Positions 1-8,591 of a stretch of DNA of 64,000 nt are shown here, piece by piece; position 1 is the first letter of the stretch, and every line of letters starts with the position of its first letter. Both the position numbers and the translations under genes were made by a program. The DNA comes from CAZOEL01 sp964578835. GTDB lineage: Bacteria; Desulfobacterota; Syntrophobacteria; Syntrophobacterales; Syntrophobacteraceae. A model generated the notes under the pieces. The model ran no database searches. It had not been told where the DNA came from and saw only the letters and a list, made by a program, of their open reading frames with translations. The DNA is taken from the NCBI GenBank assembly GCA_964578835.1, contig CAZOEL010000030.1:3325-67324 (forward strand), written 5' to 3'.

Positions 1-153
1 TCTGTGGAATCAGGCATGCAGGGCATGCAGTACGGAGCTTTTGACTATGTAATGAAACCGGCCGAAATGGATGATCTCCTTGACAAAGTTCGTCAGGCTT
101 TCGAGAGAAAATCCATTCACGAAGAGAAGTTGAAAGAGAGTAAGATCCTCTAA
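1..153 (+). CDS. Response regulator receiver domain, C-terminal end (5' part outside window)
   Basis: The first 50 codons are open from base 1 and end in TAA at 151-153. They read as the last part of a receiver domain: an alanine-rich stretch followed by FDYVMKPAEMDDLL, where the Lys-Pro pair is the conserved receiver lysine after beta-5. A short charged helix follows. The phosphoacceptor Asp lies upstream of the window. It precedes a histidine kinase by 23 bp on the same strand and probably belongs to the same signalling operon. Whether an output domain exists cannot be seen; the protein ends soon after the receiver fold, so a single-domain or N-terminally extended regulator is likely. Confidence 0.75.
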   Translation, partial: SVESGMQGMQYGAFDYVMKPAEMDDLLDKVRQAFERKSIHEEKLKESKIL

Positions 154-176
154 TCATGCAGAGGAAGTGAAAACAT

Positions 177-1082
177 TTGAGCTTCAATCGCTTTGTCGTG
201 ATAGCTGCTTCGATCTGCTCGTCCGCTTCCCTGTGGGTGCTGTGCGGGTGGGTGTCGTCCCTTGTGACGCTTCTTCTCGGGCTGATCTGTTTCATCTCGA
301 CCTCCCGGCTCGCGAGCGAGGTGACGAGAGGGAACGAACAGCGATGCTCGTTGGATCGGCAGCTCATTGAATCACAAAAGCTCGCTTCAATTGGCGAGCT
401 CTCGTCCGGCATCGCTCATGAAATAAACAACCCCCTGGCCATAATCGGGCAGGAAGTCGAATGGCTCAAACATTTGCTGAGCGGCGATGCTGCGAAGGAT
501 GCCTCTCAATCTCCCGAAGTCTCGGATTCTCTGTGCGAAATTGTGCGTCAGGTTGAGCGGTGCAGGGAGATCACGCATAAATTGCTCGACTTCGCTCGCA
601 AGAGCGAGCCCTTGATCCAGGGCGTTGATCTCAACAAACTTGTCGAAGACATGGCGAAGCTTGTTGAACGGGAGACGGTTCAAAAGCAGGTGAGCCTGCT
701 AAGGGATTATCAACAGGATCTGCCGCTCGTCTTCACGGATGGTCCGCTTGTCAGGCAGGTTGTGCTGAATATCTTGAACAATGCTTCCTACGCCGTGGAA
801 AAGGATGGCTCGATCACTGTCAAAACGTTCATGGCGGGAAACGACTTCGTCGATATTCAAATCACGGATACGGGATCGGGGATTTCCCCCGAAAACATCA
901 ACAAGATTTTCGATCCTTTCTTCACCACCAAGCCTCCCGGCAAGGGCACCGGTCTTGGCCTCTCGATCTGTCACAGAATCATCGAGAAGCTTGGAGGCCA
1001 CATATTCGTCGCCAGTGAGCTTGGCAAGGGAACGACTTTTATAATCCATCTGCCCGTGGAGCATAGAACAGGAAAGCAATGA
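177..1082 (+). CDS. Membrane-anchored sensor histidine kinase
   Basis: 301 residues. Two hydrophobic stretches at about residues 6-42 form a short membrane hairpin with almost no extracellular loop. The dimerisation/phosphoacceptor helix follows, with His81 in GIAHEINNPL, then the ATPase domain: N box around residues 196-204, G1 box DTGSGIS at 231-237 and G2 box GTGLGL at 257-262. It should autophosphorylate on His81 and pass phosphate to a receiver, most likely the gene that overlaps its stop codon. The start is a TTG at 177, chosen because GAGGAAG lies 9 bp upstream and no better in-frame ATG precedes the membrane segment. There is no PAS or periplasmic sensing domain, so the signal may be sensed in the membrane or by a partner. 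Confidence 0.88.
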   Translation: MSFNRFVVIAASICSSASLWVLCGWVSSLVTLLLGLICFISTSRLASEVTRGNEQRCSLDRQLIESQKLASIGELSSGIAHEINNPLAIIGQEVEWLKHLLSGDAAKDASQSPEVSDSLCEIVRQVERCREITHKLLDFARKSEPLIQGVDLNKLVEDMAKLVERETVQKQVSLLRDYQQDLPLVFTDGPLVRQVVLNILNNASYAVEKDGSITVKTFMAGNDFVDIQITDTGSGISPENINKIFDPFFTTKPPGKGTGLGLSICHRIIEKLGGHIFVASELGKGTTFIIHLPVEHRTGKQ

Positions 1083-1483
1083 GCATGTCTTCCAAACCAA
1101 GTATACTCATAGTTGACGATGAAGAGAGATTCCGAATTACCCTTGCAAAGCTTCTTTCGGTCAAAGGCTTTGAAGTGGAGTCGGTGGGGAGCGCTAAAGA
1201 GGCGCTGACGAAGATAGCGGAAGGAAACTATGACGTGATTCTGCTCGATGTCAAAATGCCGGAAATGAATGGCGTGGAGGCTCTGGCGGAAATAAAGAAG
1301 CTAAAGCCCTATCTGGAAGTCATCATTCTTACCGGGCACGCTTCGGTTGACGTTGCGGTTGAAATAATGCGGCTTGGCGGGTACGAGTATTTGCTCAAGC
1401 CATGTCCGACGGACGAGTTGGTCGATAAAATCGACGCGGCATACGAAAGAAAAATAAAACGGGCGGAGCTGCGGCGGGAATGA
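1079..1483 (+). CDS. Single-domain response regulator (CheY-like)
   Basis: 134 residues forming one receiver domain. It has the acidic pair in VDDEE at residues 13-16, phosphoacceptor Asp57 in LLDVKMP, Thr in the ILTGHA strand and Lys in LLKPCP. There is no DNA-binding or enzymatic output domain; about 15 basic residues trail the fold. The start ATG overlaps the kinase stop codon as ATGA, so the two are translationally coupled and form a cognate pair. It probably acts by protein-protein contact or as a step in a phosphorelay. Confidence 0.9.
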   Translation: MSMSSKPSILIVDDEERFRITLAKLLSVKGFEVESVGSAKEALTKIAEGNYDVILLDVKMPEMNGVEALAEIKKLKPYLEVIILTGHASVDVAVEIMRLGGYEYLLKPCPTDELVDKIDAAYERKIKRAELRRE

Positions 1484-1492
1484 AATGAAGGC

Positions 1493-1521
1493 AGCCGGCA
1501 ACGCATGAGATATTGCCGGCT
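1493..1521. terminator. Hairpin between convergent genes, probable bidirectional terminator
   Basis: A perfect 9-bp stem (AGCCGGCAA at 1493-1501 and TTGCCGGCT at 1513-1521) with an 11-nt loop lies in the 73-bp gap between the response regulator on + and the flavin oxidoreductase on -. There is no clear T-run on either side, so intrinsic termination is plausible but not certain. Confidence 0.45.
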
Positions 1522-1556
1522 TCTGTGGGTTACGCTATTGTCCTGGCGCCTTTTTC

Positions 1557-2675
1557 TCACGCTCCTTCTTTTTCGCGCTGCTTTTTCTCCGTCAAACAAT
1601 ACAGCCCGTCACCTTTCATGGTGGGAATGAAGCAAAGATTGTCGGATCGACAGGTTGACTTGCGCCTATCCCCTGATTTCCATCGATTGACGAGGTCCGG
1701 TTCGCGAATGAGCGGGCGGCACAAAGAGACATAATCGGCAAGACCTTCGTCGATGACCTTTTCGGCTACTTCGAAGGATCGAATGCCGCCGACCAACATC
1801 AACGGAACCTTGATGTCCTGCTTATACTTCCTGGCTTCATCCCTATAGTAGATTTCCTCGTCCGGCGACTCGAGCAGTCCCTTTCTTATGGGGAACTTAT
1901 TGCCTGAAAAAACCGTGCCTCCGCTTAGCTCTATCGCGTCAATGCCCGCTTTTTCGAGCATGGAGGCAGTATCGAGCATTCCGGAATCGGTCAAGCCCCC
2001 TTCGACAAAGTCCTGCGCGTTCATCTTGATCATCACCGGAAAACCCTCGCCTACTTGGCTCCGCACCTTCTTCAGCACCTCCAAAACGATTCTCGCACGA
2101 TTTTCGGAGCTTCCCCCGTACTGATCCGTCCTTTTATTATAGAAGGGGGAGAGAAACTCGCTCAAAAGGTAGCCATGAGCCGCATGGATCTGGACCCCGT
2201 CGAAGCCGGCATCGAAGCCCCGTTTGGCCGCCAGACCGAAAGCTTCAATCACCTCTTCGATCTGCTCGATGGTCATCTCCCTGTTGAGCGGCCCCTTTTC
2301 GTTGCTGATGACAGATGGACCCAAAGCTTCCTGTTTGGTTAAAGTGACGCCGGCATGGCAGCCGGCGTGGGCGAGTTGAAGAACGATCTTGCCGCCAGCC
2401 TTATGGACGGCCTTGGTCATCTCTCTCAATCCGGCGAGCAGCGCATCTCCATAGACTCCCAGTTGCCGCACTCCAGCCTGTCCTGCGAGATGCACGTAGG
2501 CGTGCCCCGAAATAATGAGCCCAACTCCACCTCGAGCGAGTTGCGCCATATAATCGGTCAGTTGCTGAGTGCAGGAGCCATCCTCATTCGCCATGCCTTC
2601 CCAGGTGGCGGAGCGAACGAATCTATTGGAGATGGTCAGACCTTTGATAGCGGTTTCCTCAAAAAGCTTCGACAT
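1557..2675 (-). CDS. NADH:flavin oxidoreductase, old yellow enzyme family
   Basis: 372 residues, an FMN-binding TIM barrel. The family signature is read at about residues 160-178 (VQIHAAHGYLLSEFLSP), followed by RTDQYGGS. The phosphate-binding loop is at LVGGIRS and the end of the barrel at CRPLIREPDL. The C-terminal tail carries three cysteines (CRSDNLC and LYC). Such tails occur in short OYE proteins and are not the four-cysteine iron-sulfur cluster site of the long 2,4-dienoyl-CoA-reductase type. Members reduce activated C=C bonds of enones or similar compounds with NAD(P)H; the substrate is unknown here. GAGAGGAAG precedes the ATG. It lies 33 bp downstream of the methyltransferase on the same strand, so the two are probably co-transcribed. 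Confidence 0.9.
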   Translation of the reverse strand: MSKLFEETAIKGLTISNRFVRSATWEGMANEDGSCTQQLTDYMAQLARGGVGLIISGHAYVHLAGQAGVRQLGVYGDALLAGLREMTKAVHKAGGKIVLQLAHAGCHAGVTLTKQEALGPSVISNEKGPLNREMTIEQIEEVIEAFGLAAKRGFDAGFDGVQIHAAHGYLLSEFLSPFYNKRTDQYGGSSENRARIVLEVLKKVRSQVGEGFPVMIKMNAQDFVEGGLTDSGMLDTASMLEKAGIDAIELSGGTVFSGNKFPIRKGLLESPDEEIYYRDEARKYKQDIKVPLMLVGGIRSFEVAEKVIDEGLADYVSLCRPLIREPDLVNRWKSGDRRKSTCRSDNLCFIPTMKGDGLYCLTEKKQREKEGA

Positions 2676-2708
2676 ATGCTTCCTCTCTTTTGGGATTGAT
2701 TGTCTTTT

Positions 2709-3341
2709 TCATCGGTTCGGCCAGCGGGTCATGAGAAGGCCGGTCGTTCCCATGAAAAACCTTCTACTTGTTATCGCTTCCGCGCCAGAATCTCCGATGA
2801 GGGCCTGTAGAGCCCCGCTGTTCATATATTCTCTGTAAGATCTATAATGAAGCTCGCCTGCAAGCCGTTCAACACGGTCTATGGCCATATGGCCGATTTT
2901 TTCTTTCAAGCTCAGGGGGGACAAATAGTCCGCCACAAGAAATTTGCCGCCTTCGCCAAGCACTCGCTCGACCTCTCGGATAATGGCCCCGCGAGTGCTG
3001 CGCTCCTTTTCGTGCAACGCAAACGAAATTATAACACAATCAAACGCATTATCTTCAAAGTGAAGCGATGCCGCGTTTCCCTCGAAATAGGCGATCGAGG
3101 AGGGGCTTTTTCTCCTGGCAACCTCAAGCATCGCAGGCGACAGATCGACTCCGCTCACGCGAAACCCCAGGCGCGCCAGCATGAGGCATTGCTCGCCCGT
3201 TCCACAGCAAAGATCGAGTATGTTATCGAAACGCTCTCTCTGAGCGATGCGGCAGATTGCGGTGCGAACCGGCTTGAGCAGTGTTCGCAGGATTGTGTCA
3301 TAGTATGGCGCAATGTATTCGTATTCGTCTCCGGATTGCAT
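2709..3341 (-). CDS. Class I SAM-dependent methyltransferase
   Basis: 210 residues. The SAM-binding motif I is LDLCCGTGEQ at about residues 42-51, with motif II acidic residue in GVDLSPAML, and motif post-II around FDCVIISFALHE. The pattern resembles the UbiE/Coq5-like Methyltransf_11/25 group. The C-terminal half contains a membrane-associating-looking helix (LSPLSLKEKIGHMAIDRVER). The acceptor is unknown; small molecules such as quinones or lipids are common in this group. It is the first gene of a two-gene unit with the OYE oxidoreductase, which suggests they modify one compound. Confidence 0.85.
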   Translation of the reverse strand: MQSGDEYEYIAPYYDTILRTLLKPVRTAICRIAQRERFDNILDLCCGTGEQCLMLARLGFRVSGVDLSPAMLEVARRKSPSSIAYFEGNAASLHFEDNAFDCVIISFALHEKERSTRGAIIREVERVLGEGGKFLVADYLSPLSLKEKIGHMAIDRVERLAGELHYRSYREYMNSGALQALIGDSGAEAITSRRFFMGTTGLLMTRWPNR

Positions 3342-3550
3342 TCCGATTCCTCTCTTAAGGATGTGGTCAGTCTTTTTAAAACTCTTCGCGCCGTAGGCTC
3401 CCGCAATGCTAAATTAAGAATCTTTTGTCGGCAGACGCCCCATTGATGCGGCTGAAGGCAAATGTTAATAAACAGACTTATTAGCCATCATGCGAGCTTT
3501 GGAGCTGCAGGCGCAAGTCGTAACATTTTGACGCAAAGCGGAAAGACCAT

Positions 3551-4738
3551 ATGCTATACAGTCCCACTTTTTTTACAATGGCTTTCGCCAATTTTTCTGT
3601 CCTCTGCAGCTTTGGCGTCTTTTTCCTTTTTCCTCTTTTTATTTCCCAGTGTGGAGGAAGGCAGTCGGATATCGGCATCATCATGGGCGCCTTCGTTCTT
3701 GCCTCCGTCCTGTGTCGCCCTGCCATAGCCCATATGATCGACCGCATTGGGCGAAAGAGAAGTTTTACTATAGGCTCTTTTATCATGACATTGCTCCCTC
3801 TGACTTATCTCGGTCTGGAGGGAAGCCTGTCGACGTTCTTCTTTCCTCTCCTGCTCATCAGAATCGCCCACGGCGTCGGAATGGCCATAAGCATTACGGC
3901 CTCCTTTACCTACGCTTTGGACATAGTGCCCGAAAATCGTAGAAATGAAGGGATCGGCATGTATGGGATCTCAGGATTGTTGGGCACTGCTGTCGGTCCG
4001 ATGATTGCCGAGGCCTTGATCGGGAAGTTCGGCTTCGATAGCGCCTTCTGGGCAGCTTCGGCCATGGCTGGAATAGGGTTCCTTGCGCATCTTCCTCTCA
4101 AGGAAACATTTGTTATTTCCGGATCTTGGCGCCAAGCGACCTTTTTCGGCGTTCTTAGAAAAAGCAGAGTTCTTACAGTGGCCATGCTGTCATTCTTGTT
4201 CGGGTTTGGACTGGCGGGCTCGAATGGCTTCGTATCGCCTTTTATCAGTGAGCATCATTTTGCTGTCGTTTCTCTTTATTATGTTTCGTACTCGTCAGCG
4301 GCGATCCTCACAAGGTTGATCGGGGGGAGATTTGCCGACCAGATCGGAGAAGACAGGATTATTCCTTACGCCTTGACTGCTACGAGCGCAGGGCTCCTTT
4401 CGTTGATATTCATCAATGGCAATGCCATGCTCGTTCTTTCTGGCGCGATGACGGGCTTGGGGCATGGCTTCCTTTTTCCTTCTCTGGTCGCCCTGGCCAT
4501 GCGAGAAGAGCCCGCCGCAATTCGCGGCAAGATCACCGGGGTGTTTACGGGCGGCTTGGATACCGGATGCTTCATCGGCTCCATCGCCCTGGGGTATATC
4601 GGTGAATGGGCGGGTTATCGCACGTTGTTTCTTTCCGCCGGCCTGGTATTATTCATGGCCGTTGCGCTTTTTCATTACCGAGGATCGGTAGGCGCGCATC
4701 GGACTGATAAGGGAAAAATTCAGAACGCCCTAAGGTAG
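3551..4738 (+). CDS. Major facilitator superfamily transporter
   Basis: 395 residues with about 12 hydrophobic segments and no large soluble domain. The loop between helices 2 and 3 carries the MFS signature in the form DRIGRKRSF (about residues 62-70), and the equivalent in the second half is GRFADQIGEDR. These support a secondary transporter of the inner membrane driven by proton motive force. The substrate cannot be read from sequence; drug-efflux-like and sugar-like MFS carriers share these signatures. It is divergent from the methyltransferase-OYE pair, separated by 209 bp. The ATG at 3551 has only a weak purine stretch (GGAAAG) upstream. Confidence 0.85.
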   Translation: MLYSPTFFTMAFANFSVLCSFGVFFLFPLFISQCGGRQSDIGIIMGAFVLASVLCRPAIAHMIDRIGRKRSFTIGSFIMTLLPLTYLGLEGSLSTFFFPLLLIRIAHGVGMAISITASFTYALDIVPENRRNEGIGMYGISGLLGTAVGPMIAEALIGKFGFDSAFWAASAMAGIGFLAHLPLKETFVISGSWRQATFFGVLRKSRVLTVAMLSFLFGFGLAGSNGFVSPFISEHHFAVVSLYYVSYSSAAILTRLIGGRFADQIGEDRIIPYALTATSAGLLSLIFINGNAMLVLSGAMTGLGHGFLFPSLVALAMREEPAAIRGKITGVFTGGLDTGCFIGSIALGYIGEWAGYRTLFLSAGLVLFMAVALFHYRGSVGAHRTDKGKIQNALR

Positions 4739-5105
4739 CTTCTAACGATGTCCTTCATGCGTGAGTGATTCTGCCGGCTCTCCTTGAAAACTTAGGATTA
4801 AATTGTATCCCTTCTATACACCTTTTACCTTTTAGGCTTTTCTCGAAATGTTTCTTGTGCCATATATTGGATTGATTTGGGTCGCAACAAACGTCTCAAA
4901 TCGTCAAGCAGGAAGGATGAACGGTTCTTAATGCATTCAGAGGCCGAACCCGGCAAAGGTCCTTTCGAGGCGACCAACCGATCTTGAATAGTCTTTCTCC
5001 TCAGAAGCATCAATGACGCGGCGTTCAAATTGCGACCCTGGCTCTCCTGCTGAAACAAAGGCAAGATAATGTAATCCACGGAATTGCGGAATAGAGCTGC
5101 GCTTA
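4739..5105. other. Intergenic region of 367 bp
   Basis: Lies between the MFS transporter and the lyase-like gene, both on +. I see no open frame longer than a few codons, no strong hairpin and no recognisable promoter pair. The last 20 bases before the lyase ATG lack a clear Shine-Dalgarno sequence. Confidence 0.5.
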
Positions 5106-6071
5106 ATGAAGAATTTGGAAGAAAAGAAACAAGTTGAGGTAACGATTGTGGATTGCGGCCCCAGAGAGGGGCAGCCCATAGTCATAGAGAATAGCTCGAG
5201 CGCCGACATCGCACTGCTCGTAAACAGCCTTGCCCAGGCGGGTCTTGCCAAAATTGACTGCATCTCTTTCACCCATCCTCAGCTCATCCCGAGACATTCG
5301 AACGCCGAAGAATTGATGCAACGCATAGAAAAGAAGCCCGGCGTCACCTATATAGGCCTTGCTCCTAGCGAAGTCGGGTGTCGCAGAGCCGTTCTTACGG
5401 AGGTCGATGAGATTCTGGCGATGGCGGCGGTAAGCGATGAGCTCAACCAAGCTGTCCTGGGATTGAGCATCAAGGATACGCTCAACAGGACTCTTCCCAT
5501 CGTCTTTGCAACCGCCTCTCAGAGCGGGAAGAGCGTAAGAGGCTATATTCTTGCGGCCTTCGGATGCCCGTACAGCGGAAAGCATCCTCCGGGAAAGCTC
5601 TACGAGATCGTCTCGAGACTCGCCTTCATGGGCGCGGGGGAGATCTCGCTTGTTGACAGCACCGGGATGGCTACTCCCAAGGAGGTTAAGGAGATTGCCT
5701 CATGGCTGCTCCGGGCCCATCCCGAGACCAGAATCGCCGTGCATTTCCACAACACCCGGGGGACGGGTCTGGTCAACTGCCTGGCCGCCTATGAAGCGGG
5801 AGTGCGCGTGTTCGATACGGCCATAGGAGGACTGAGCGACACGCCTTTCGGGTATCCGGAAATGAGAATGGGGTTTTGGAATATTCCGACCGAAGACCTG
5901 GCTCATCTTTTTGAAGAGATGGGGGTGAAGACGGGCATCGATATGGACCGCCTCCTCGATTCCGTGGCGTTGGCGGAGGAGTTGGCCGGAAGAGCGCTGC
6001 CGGGACATCTCCTGCGCGCAGGCGCCGCTTCCCGTCTCGATAAAGCTCCCAAGCCGGCAAGTCTGAGATAA
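5106..6071 (+). CDS. HMG-CoA-lyase-like DRE-TIM metallolyase, catalytic Cys loop not conserved
   Basis: 321 residues, a pyruvate-carboxyltransferase-type TIM barrel. The first strand gives GPREG (Arg20, Glu21), matching the Arg-Asp/Glu pair that binds substrate and metal. HFHNTRG at 213-219 supplies the two histidine metal ligands. In true HMG-CoA lyases the loop after the last strands reads GGCPYA(x)GASGN with an essential Cys. Here the loop is GGLSDTPFGYPEMRMG (residues 241-256), with no Cys. So the fold and metal site are kept but the acid/base Cys is gone, and HMG-CoA cleavage is doubtful. Members may act on other acyl-CoA or keto-acid substrates. It stands alone, so no pathway is implied. 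Confidence 0.8.
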   Translation: MKNLEEKKQVEVTIVDCGPREGQPIVIENSSSADIALLVNSLAQAGLAKIDCISFTHPQLIPRHSNAEELMQRIEKKPGVTYIGLAPSEVGCRRAVLTEVDEILAMAAVSDELNQAVLGLSIKDTLNRTLPIVFATASQSGKSVRGYILAAFGCPYSGKHPPGKLYEIVSRLAFMGAGEISLVDSTGMATPKEVKEIASWLLRAHPETRIAVHFHNTRGTGLVNCLAAYEAGVRVFDTAIGGLSDTPFGYPEMRMGFWNIPTEDLAHLFEEMGVKTGIDMDRLLDSVALAEELAGRALPGHLLRAGAASRLDKAPKPASLR

Positions 6072-6097
6072 TCCAACTCAGAGTCGACATTTCTTTT

Positions 6098-7510
6098 TTA
6101 AGTTAGACCGTACTGTTGCAGCTTCAAGTAAAAGGTGCGCCTGCTGATGCCAAGAGTTTTAATGGCTTCCGTCTTGTTCACTGAGGACAAAAGGGCTTTC
6201 TTTATCAGCTCTTTCTCAATTTTTTGGACGGCTGTCGGAAGATCGTACGGATTGCTCTCATCTTCTGCCGGCATCGCTTCCCGCTCCGGCGCCACGCGAT
6301 GGGGGGCGGAGCTCTGAGTTTGCAAAAAGCTTGGAAGGCAATCAGGGGTAATAAATGGACCTGTCGACATTGTGGCTGCAAAGTCAATGACGCCTTTTAA
6401 CTCGCGGACATTTCCGGGCCAATCGTAAGATTGCATCAATGAGAGCGAATCTCTGGACAATCTGAGCTTTTGCTTTCTGGTCTCCTGGTGCTCTTCCAGA
6501 AAATGTTTTACCAAAAGGTCGATATCCCCAAGACGCTCCCTCAATGGCGGAATCTTTACCGTAAAGGTGTTAAGGCGGTAGAAGAGGTCTTCGCGGAATT
6601 TGCCTTCTTTGATCAGGTTGGTAAGATCTTTGTTTGTCGCCGCGATATGGCGGACATTCACATGGATGTTGCGGCTACCCCCAACTCGTTTGAAGACTCC
6701 TTCCTGAAGAACCCTCAGAAGCTTCGATTGGGTTTGAAGAGAAGCATCGCCGATTTCATCGAGAAAGATGCTGCCACCGTTCGCTTCATCAAACAGCCCG
6801 TGGCGCCCTTCACGACTTGCGCCGGTGAAGGCTCCTTTGTCGTAGCCGAAGAGCTCGCTCTCGATAAGAGTGTCCGGAATGGCTGCGCAATTGATGTCTA
6901 CGAAAGGATACTTGCTGCGCTGGCTGGTCTTGTGAATGGTTTGGGCAAGTATTTCTTTGCCCGTACCACTTTCGCCTATCAGCAATACGGGAAAATCTGT
7001 GTGAGCCGCTCTTTGAGCGGCCAATAAAGCGAGCTTGAAGCTTATCTCTTCTCCAATCAGCTTGTTGAACTCAGGAGAGAGCTTCTCCAGGGATATCTTC
7101 CCGTCTACAGTGAAGTTGCCGATCTCAGCATGATGCTGCGTGGTTGAAGCGCTCTGATTAGGATCTTCAAGGGTCTTGATCAAAAGAAGGTAGTCCCTTC
7201 CAGACCCCTGCGGGTTCTCCATCAAGTACACCGTGAGCCTGTGCCGATCCGTTAAATGAATGGGCTGGCTCCTCAACAAAGTGGTCTGTTCGGCTGAGTC
7301 GACCGAACGGATGAGCTTCAGCCACTCAGAGCGAACTTTATTTTTGCTGCGCGTGCTTATCAGACTCTCTACAGATTCGAAAGCTTTATTGTGATAGAGG
7401 ACCACTCCTTTCCTGTTGCATACGGCAACTGCCTCGGAAAGCTCGTCCAGAAACGGTCTTATTAAATTGGTTGACCACATCGTATTGACGCCCCCATCTG
7501 CAATTTGCAT
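6098..7510 (-). CDS. Sigma-54-dependent transcriptional activator with N-terminal PAS domain
   Basis: 470 residues. A PAS-like sensor occupies residues about 12-115. The AAA+ core follows with Walker A GESGTGKE, the sigma-54-contacting GAFTGA loop, Walker B GGSIFLDEIGD and the arginine-finger region. A Fis-type helix-turn-helix (NKTEAIKTLGISRRTFYLKL) ends the protein. It should bind enhancer-like sites and remodel RNA polymerase-sigma-54 in response to a ligand or redox signal sensed by the PAS domain. There is no receiver domain. An internal ATG at residue 11 is an alternative start. It is convergent with the lyase gene; no target operon is evident beside it. Confidence 0.93.
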   Translation of the reverse strand: MQIADGGVNTMWSTNLIRPFLDELSEAVAVCNRKGVVLYHNKAFESVESLISTRSKNKVRSEWLKLIRSVDSAEQTTLLRSQPIHLTDRHRLTVYLMENPQGSGRDYLLLIKTLEDPNQSASTTQHHAEIGNFTVDGKISLEKLSPEFNKLIGEEISFKLALLAAQRAAHTDFPVLLIGESGTGKEILAQTIHKTSQRSKYPFVDINCAAIPDTLIESELFGYDKGAFTGASREGRHGLFDEANGGSIFLDEIGDASLQTQSKLLRVLQEGVFKRVGGSRNIHVNVRHIAATNKDLTNLIKEGKFREDLFYRLNTFTVKIPPLRERLGDIDLLVKHFLEEHQETRKQKLRLSRDSLSLMQSYDWPGNVRELKGVIDFAATMSTGPFITPDCLPSFLQTQSSAPHRVAPEREAMPAEDESNPYDLPTAVQKIEKELIKKALLSSVNKTEAIKTLGISRRTFYLKLQQYGLT

Positions 7511-7530
7511 TCAACCTGCTTCCAATGCAT

Positions 7531-7545
7531 TGTATACTAAATACA
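7531..7545. promoter_or_regulatory. Small dyad upstream of the sigma-54 activator
   Basis: TGTAT-ACTAA-ATACA is a perfect 5-bp inverted repeat with a 5-bp spacer, 20 bp upstream of the activator start codon on -. It lies in the 257-bp gap shared with the small gene on +. The position suits an operator, perhaps autoregulatory, but a 5-bp arm can arise by chance. Confidence 0.25.
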
Positions 7546-7767
7546 CGCCTCAGCACAACACCAGAAATCCAGCTTACCGGACGGATTCCAAAAGACAAAC
7601 GCAAGCGAAACGCTCTATGCGGCATCGAAGGAGGGTGATTATTCTTATTCTATGGGCATGGCGGAGATTATTTGGCGGCTCCGGATTGACGGATGCAGGT
7701 TAAGGATCCGCCATCATTCAGTCTTCTAGAGTCTCACAACGCTCTTTTTTGGGCCAAGGACTAGCAC

Positions 7768-8106
7768 ATGAGCAAATACATGCAATTGACGGTTATTGTC
7801 CGCCCTTACTTTGCCAAGGATTTCGAAAGCGTTTACCCGAAGCTGGCTCGACGTCTGAGCCTCGCCGACCCGGCTTTTGCGGCGAAAGGTCCCTCATTGT
7901 ACGAGATAGTAGGTCAACTCGACATGCTTCTCTATAGATCCGAAGGAATGAGCTTGAGAAATCTGCTCCTTGCTCGCAGAGAAAAGCTGAAGGAGCTCTA
8001 CCGCAACATCGAGACCAATATCGCCGAATGGAATCTTTCAGCCGCAGATCGATTCATGTATGAGCTGGAGGACATGTTCGACGAAATAGAAAGGGAGCTT
8101 GGTTGA
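7768..8106 (+). CDS. Conserved-looking small hypothetical protein, 112 aa
   Basis: I do not recognise this protein. It has 112 residues and is mostly helical, with an acidic C-terminal helix (YELEDMFDEIERELG) and a basic middle (LLARREKLKELYRN). There is no signal peptide, membrane segment or cysteine. AAGGA lies 8 bp before the ATG. It lies 58 bp upstream of the next small gene, which has its own strong ribosome site, so the two may be one operon. It reads as a real gene because of good codon structure and placement, but no function can be stated. Confidence 0.65.
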   Translation: MSKYMQLTVIVRPYFAKDFESVYPKLARRLSLADPAFAAKGPSLYEIVGQLDMLLYRSEGMSLRNLLLARREKLKELYRNIETNIAEWNLSAADRFMYELEDMFDEIERELG

Positions 8107-8164
8107 AACAGAAGTGGTGATTCAACAGGCCGGCGGAGCCTTGCCGATAGGAGGAGTATTCGAT

Positions 8165-8515
8165 ATGCCACGAGGGTCGAGCGCCAAACGAGAGCGCGAA
8201 TATAAGGAACTGAAAGAGGAATTTGAAGAATCCGGACGGTATAAGGGACGTGAAGAGGAAGTGGCCGCCCGAATCGTCAATAAACAACGATCCGAGCTTG
8301 GTGAAACCAAAGAGGCTCGGAAGCAGGACCGACGGGGAAAATCACCGGATCGGGGCCTGCCGATCGCCAACTATGACAATCTGACCGTCGCTCAGGCAAA
8401 AGGGAAGCTCAACTCCCTTTCACAGAGCGAAATCGAGAAGATAAAAAACTACGAAAAGAAGCACAAGAATCGAAAAACAATGATGGAAACGATCCAGCGA
8501 AAGCTGGAGCAGTAG
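8165..8515 (+). CDS. Small highly charged protein with C-terminal DUF8129-like helical motif
   Basis: 116 residues. The start is the ATG at 8165, 8 bp after GGAGG, in preference to a TTG 66 bp further upstream without such a site. The N-terminal half is very rich in Lys, Arg and Glu. It resembles short proteins labelled plasmid stabilisation protein in many genomes, though no toxin or antitoxin fold is evident. The C-terminal part (LPIANYDNLTVAQAKGKL, then SQSEIEKIKNYEKKHKNR) matches my memory of a small helical domain, DUF8129, found at the ends of otherwise unrelated proteins. The charge suggests nucleic-acid binding, but that is inference. Confidence 0.75.
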   Translation: MPRGSSAKREREYKELKEEFEESGRYKGREEEVAARIVNKQRSELGETKEARKQDRRGKSPDRGLPIANYDNLTVAQAKGKLNSLSQSEIEKIKNYEKKHKNRKTMMETIQRKLEQ

Positions 8516-8544
8516 AAAAGGGTGTTTATTTTCCTCCCGCTGGG

Positions 8545-8580
8545 GCATGTCGGACAAGCTTATGATCCCTTCCGACATGC
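8545..8580. terminator. Hairpin between convergent genes, probable terminator
   Basis: A perfect 10-bp stem (GCATGTCGGA at 8545-8554 with TCCGACATGC at 8571-8580) and 16-nt loop lies in the 76-bp gap between the small charged protein on + and the M16C peptidase on -. It is followed by AAAA on +. No strong T-run is present. Confidence 0.45.
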
Positions 8581-8591
8581 AAAAGTGATTC

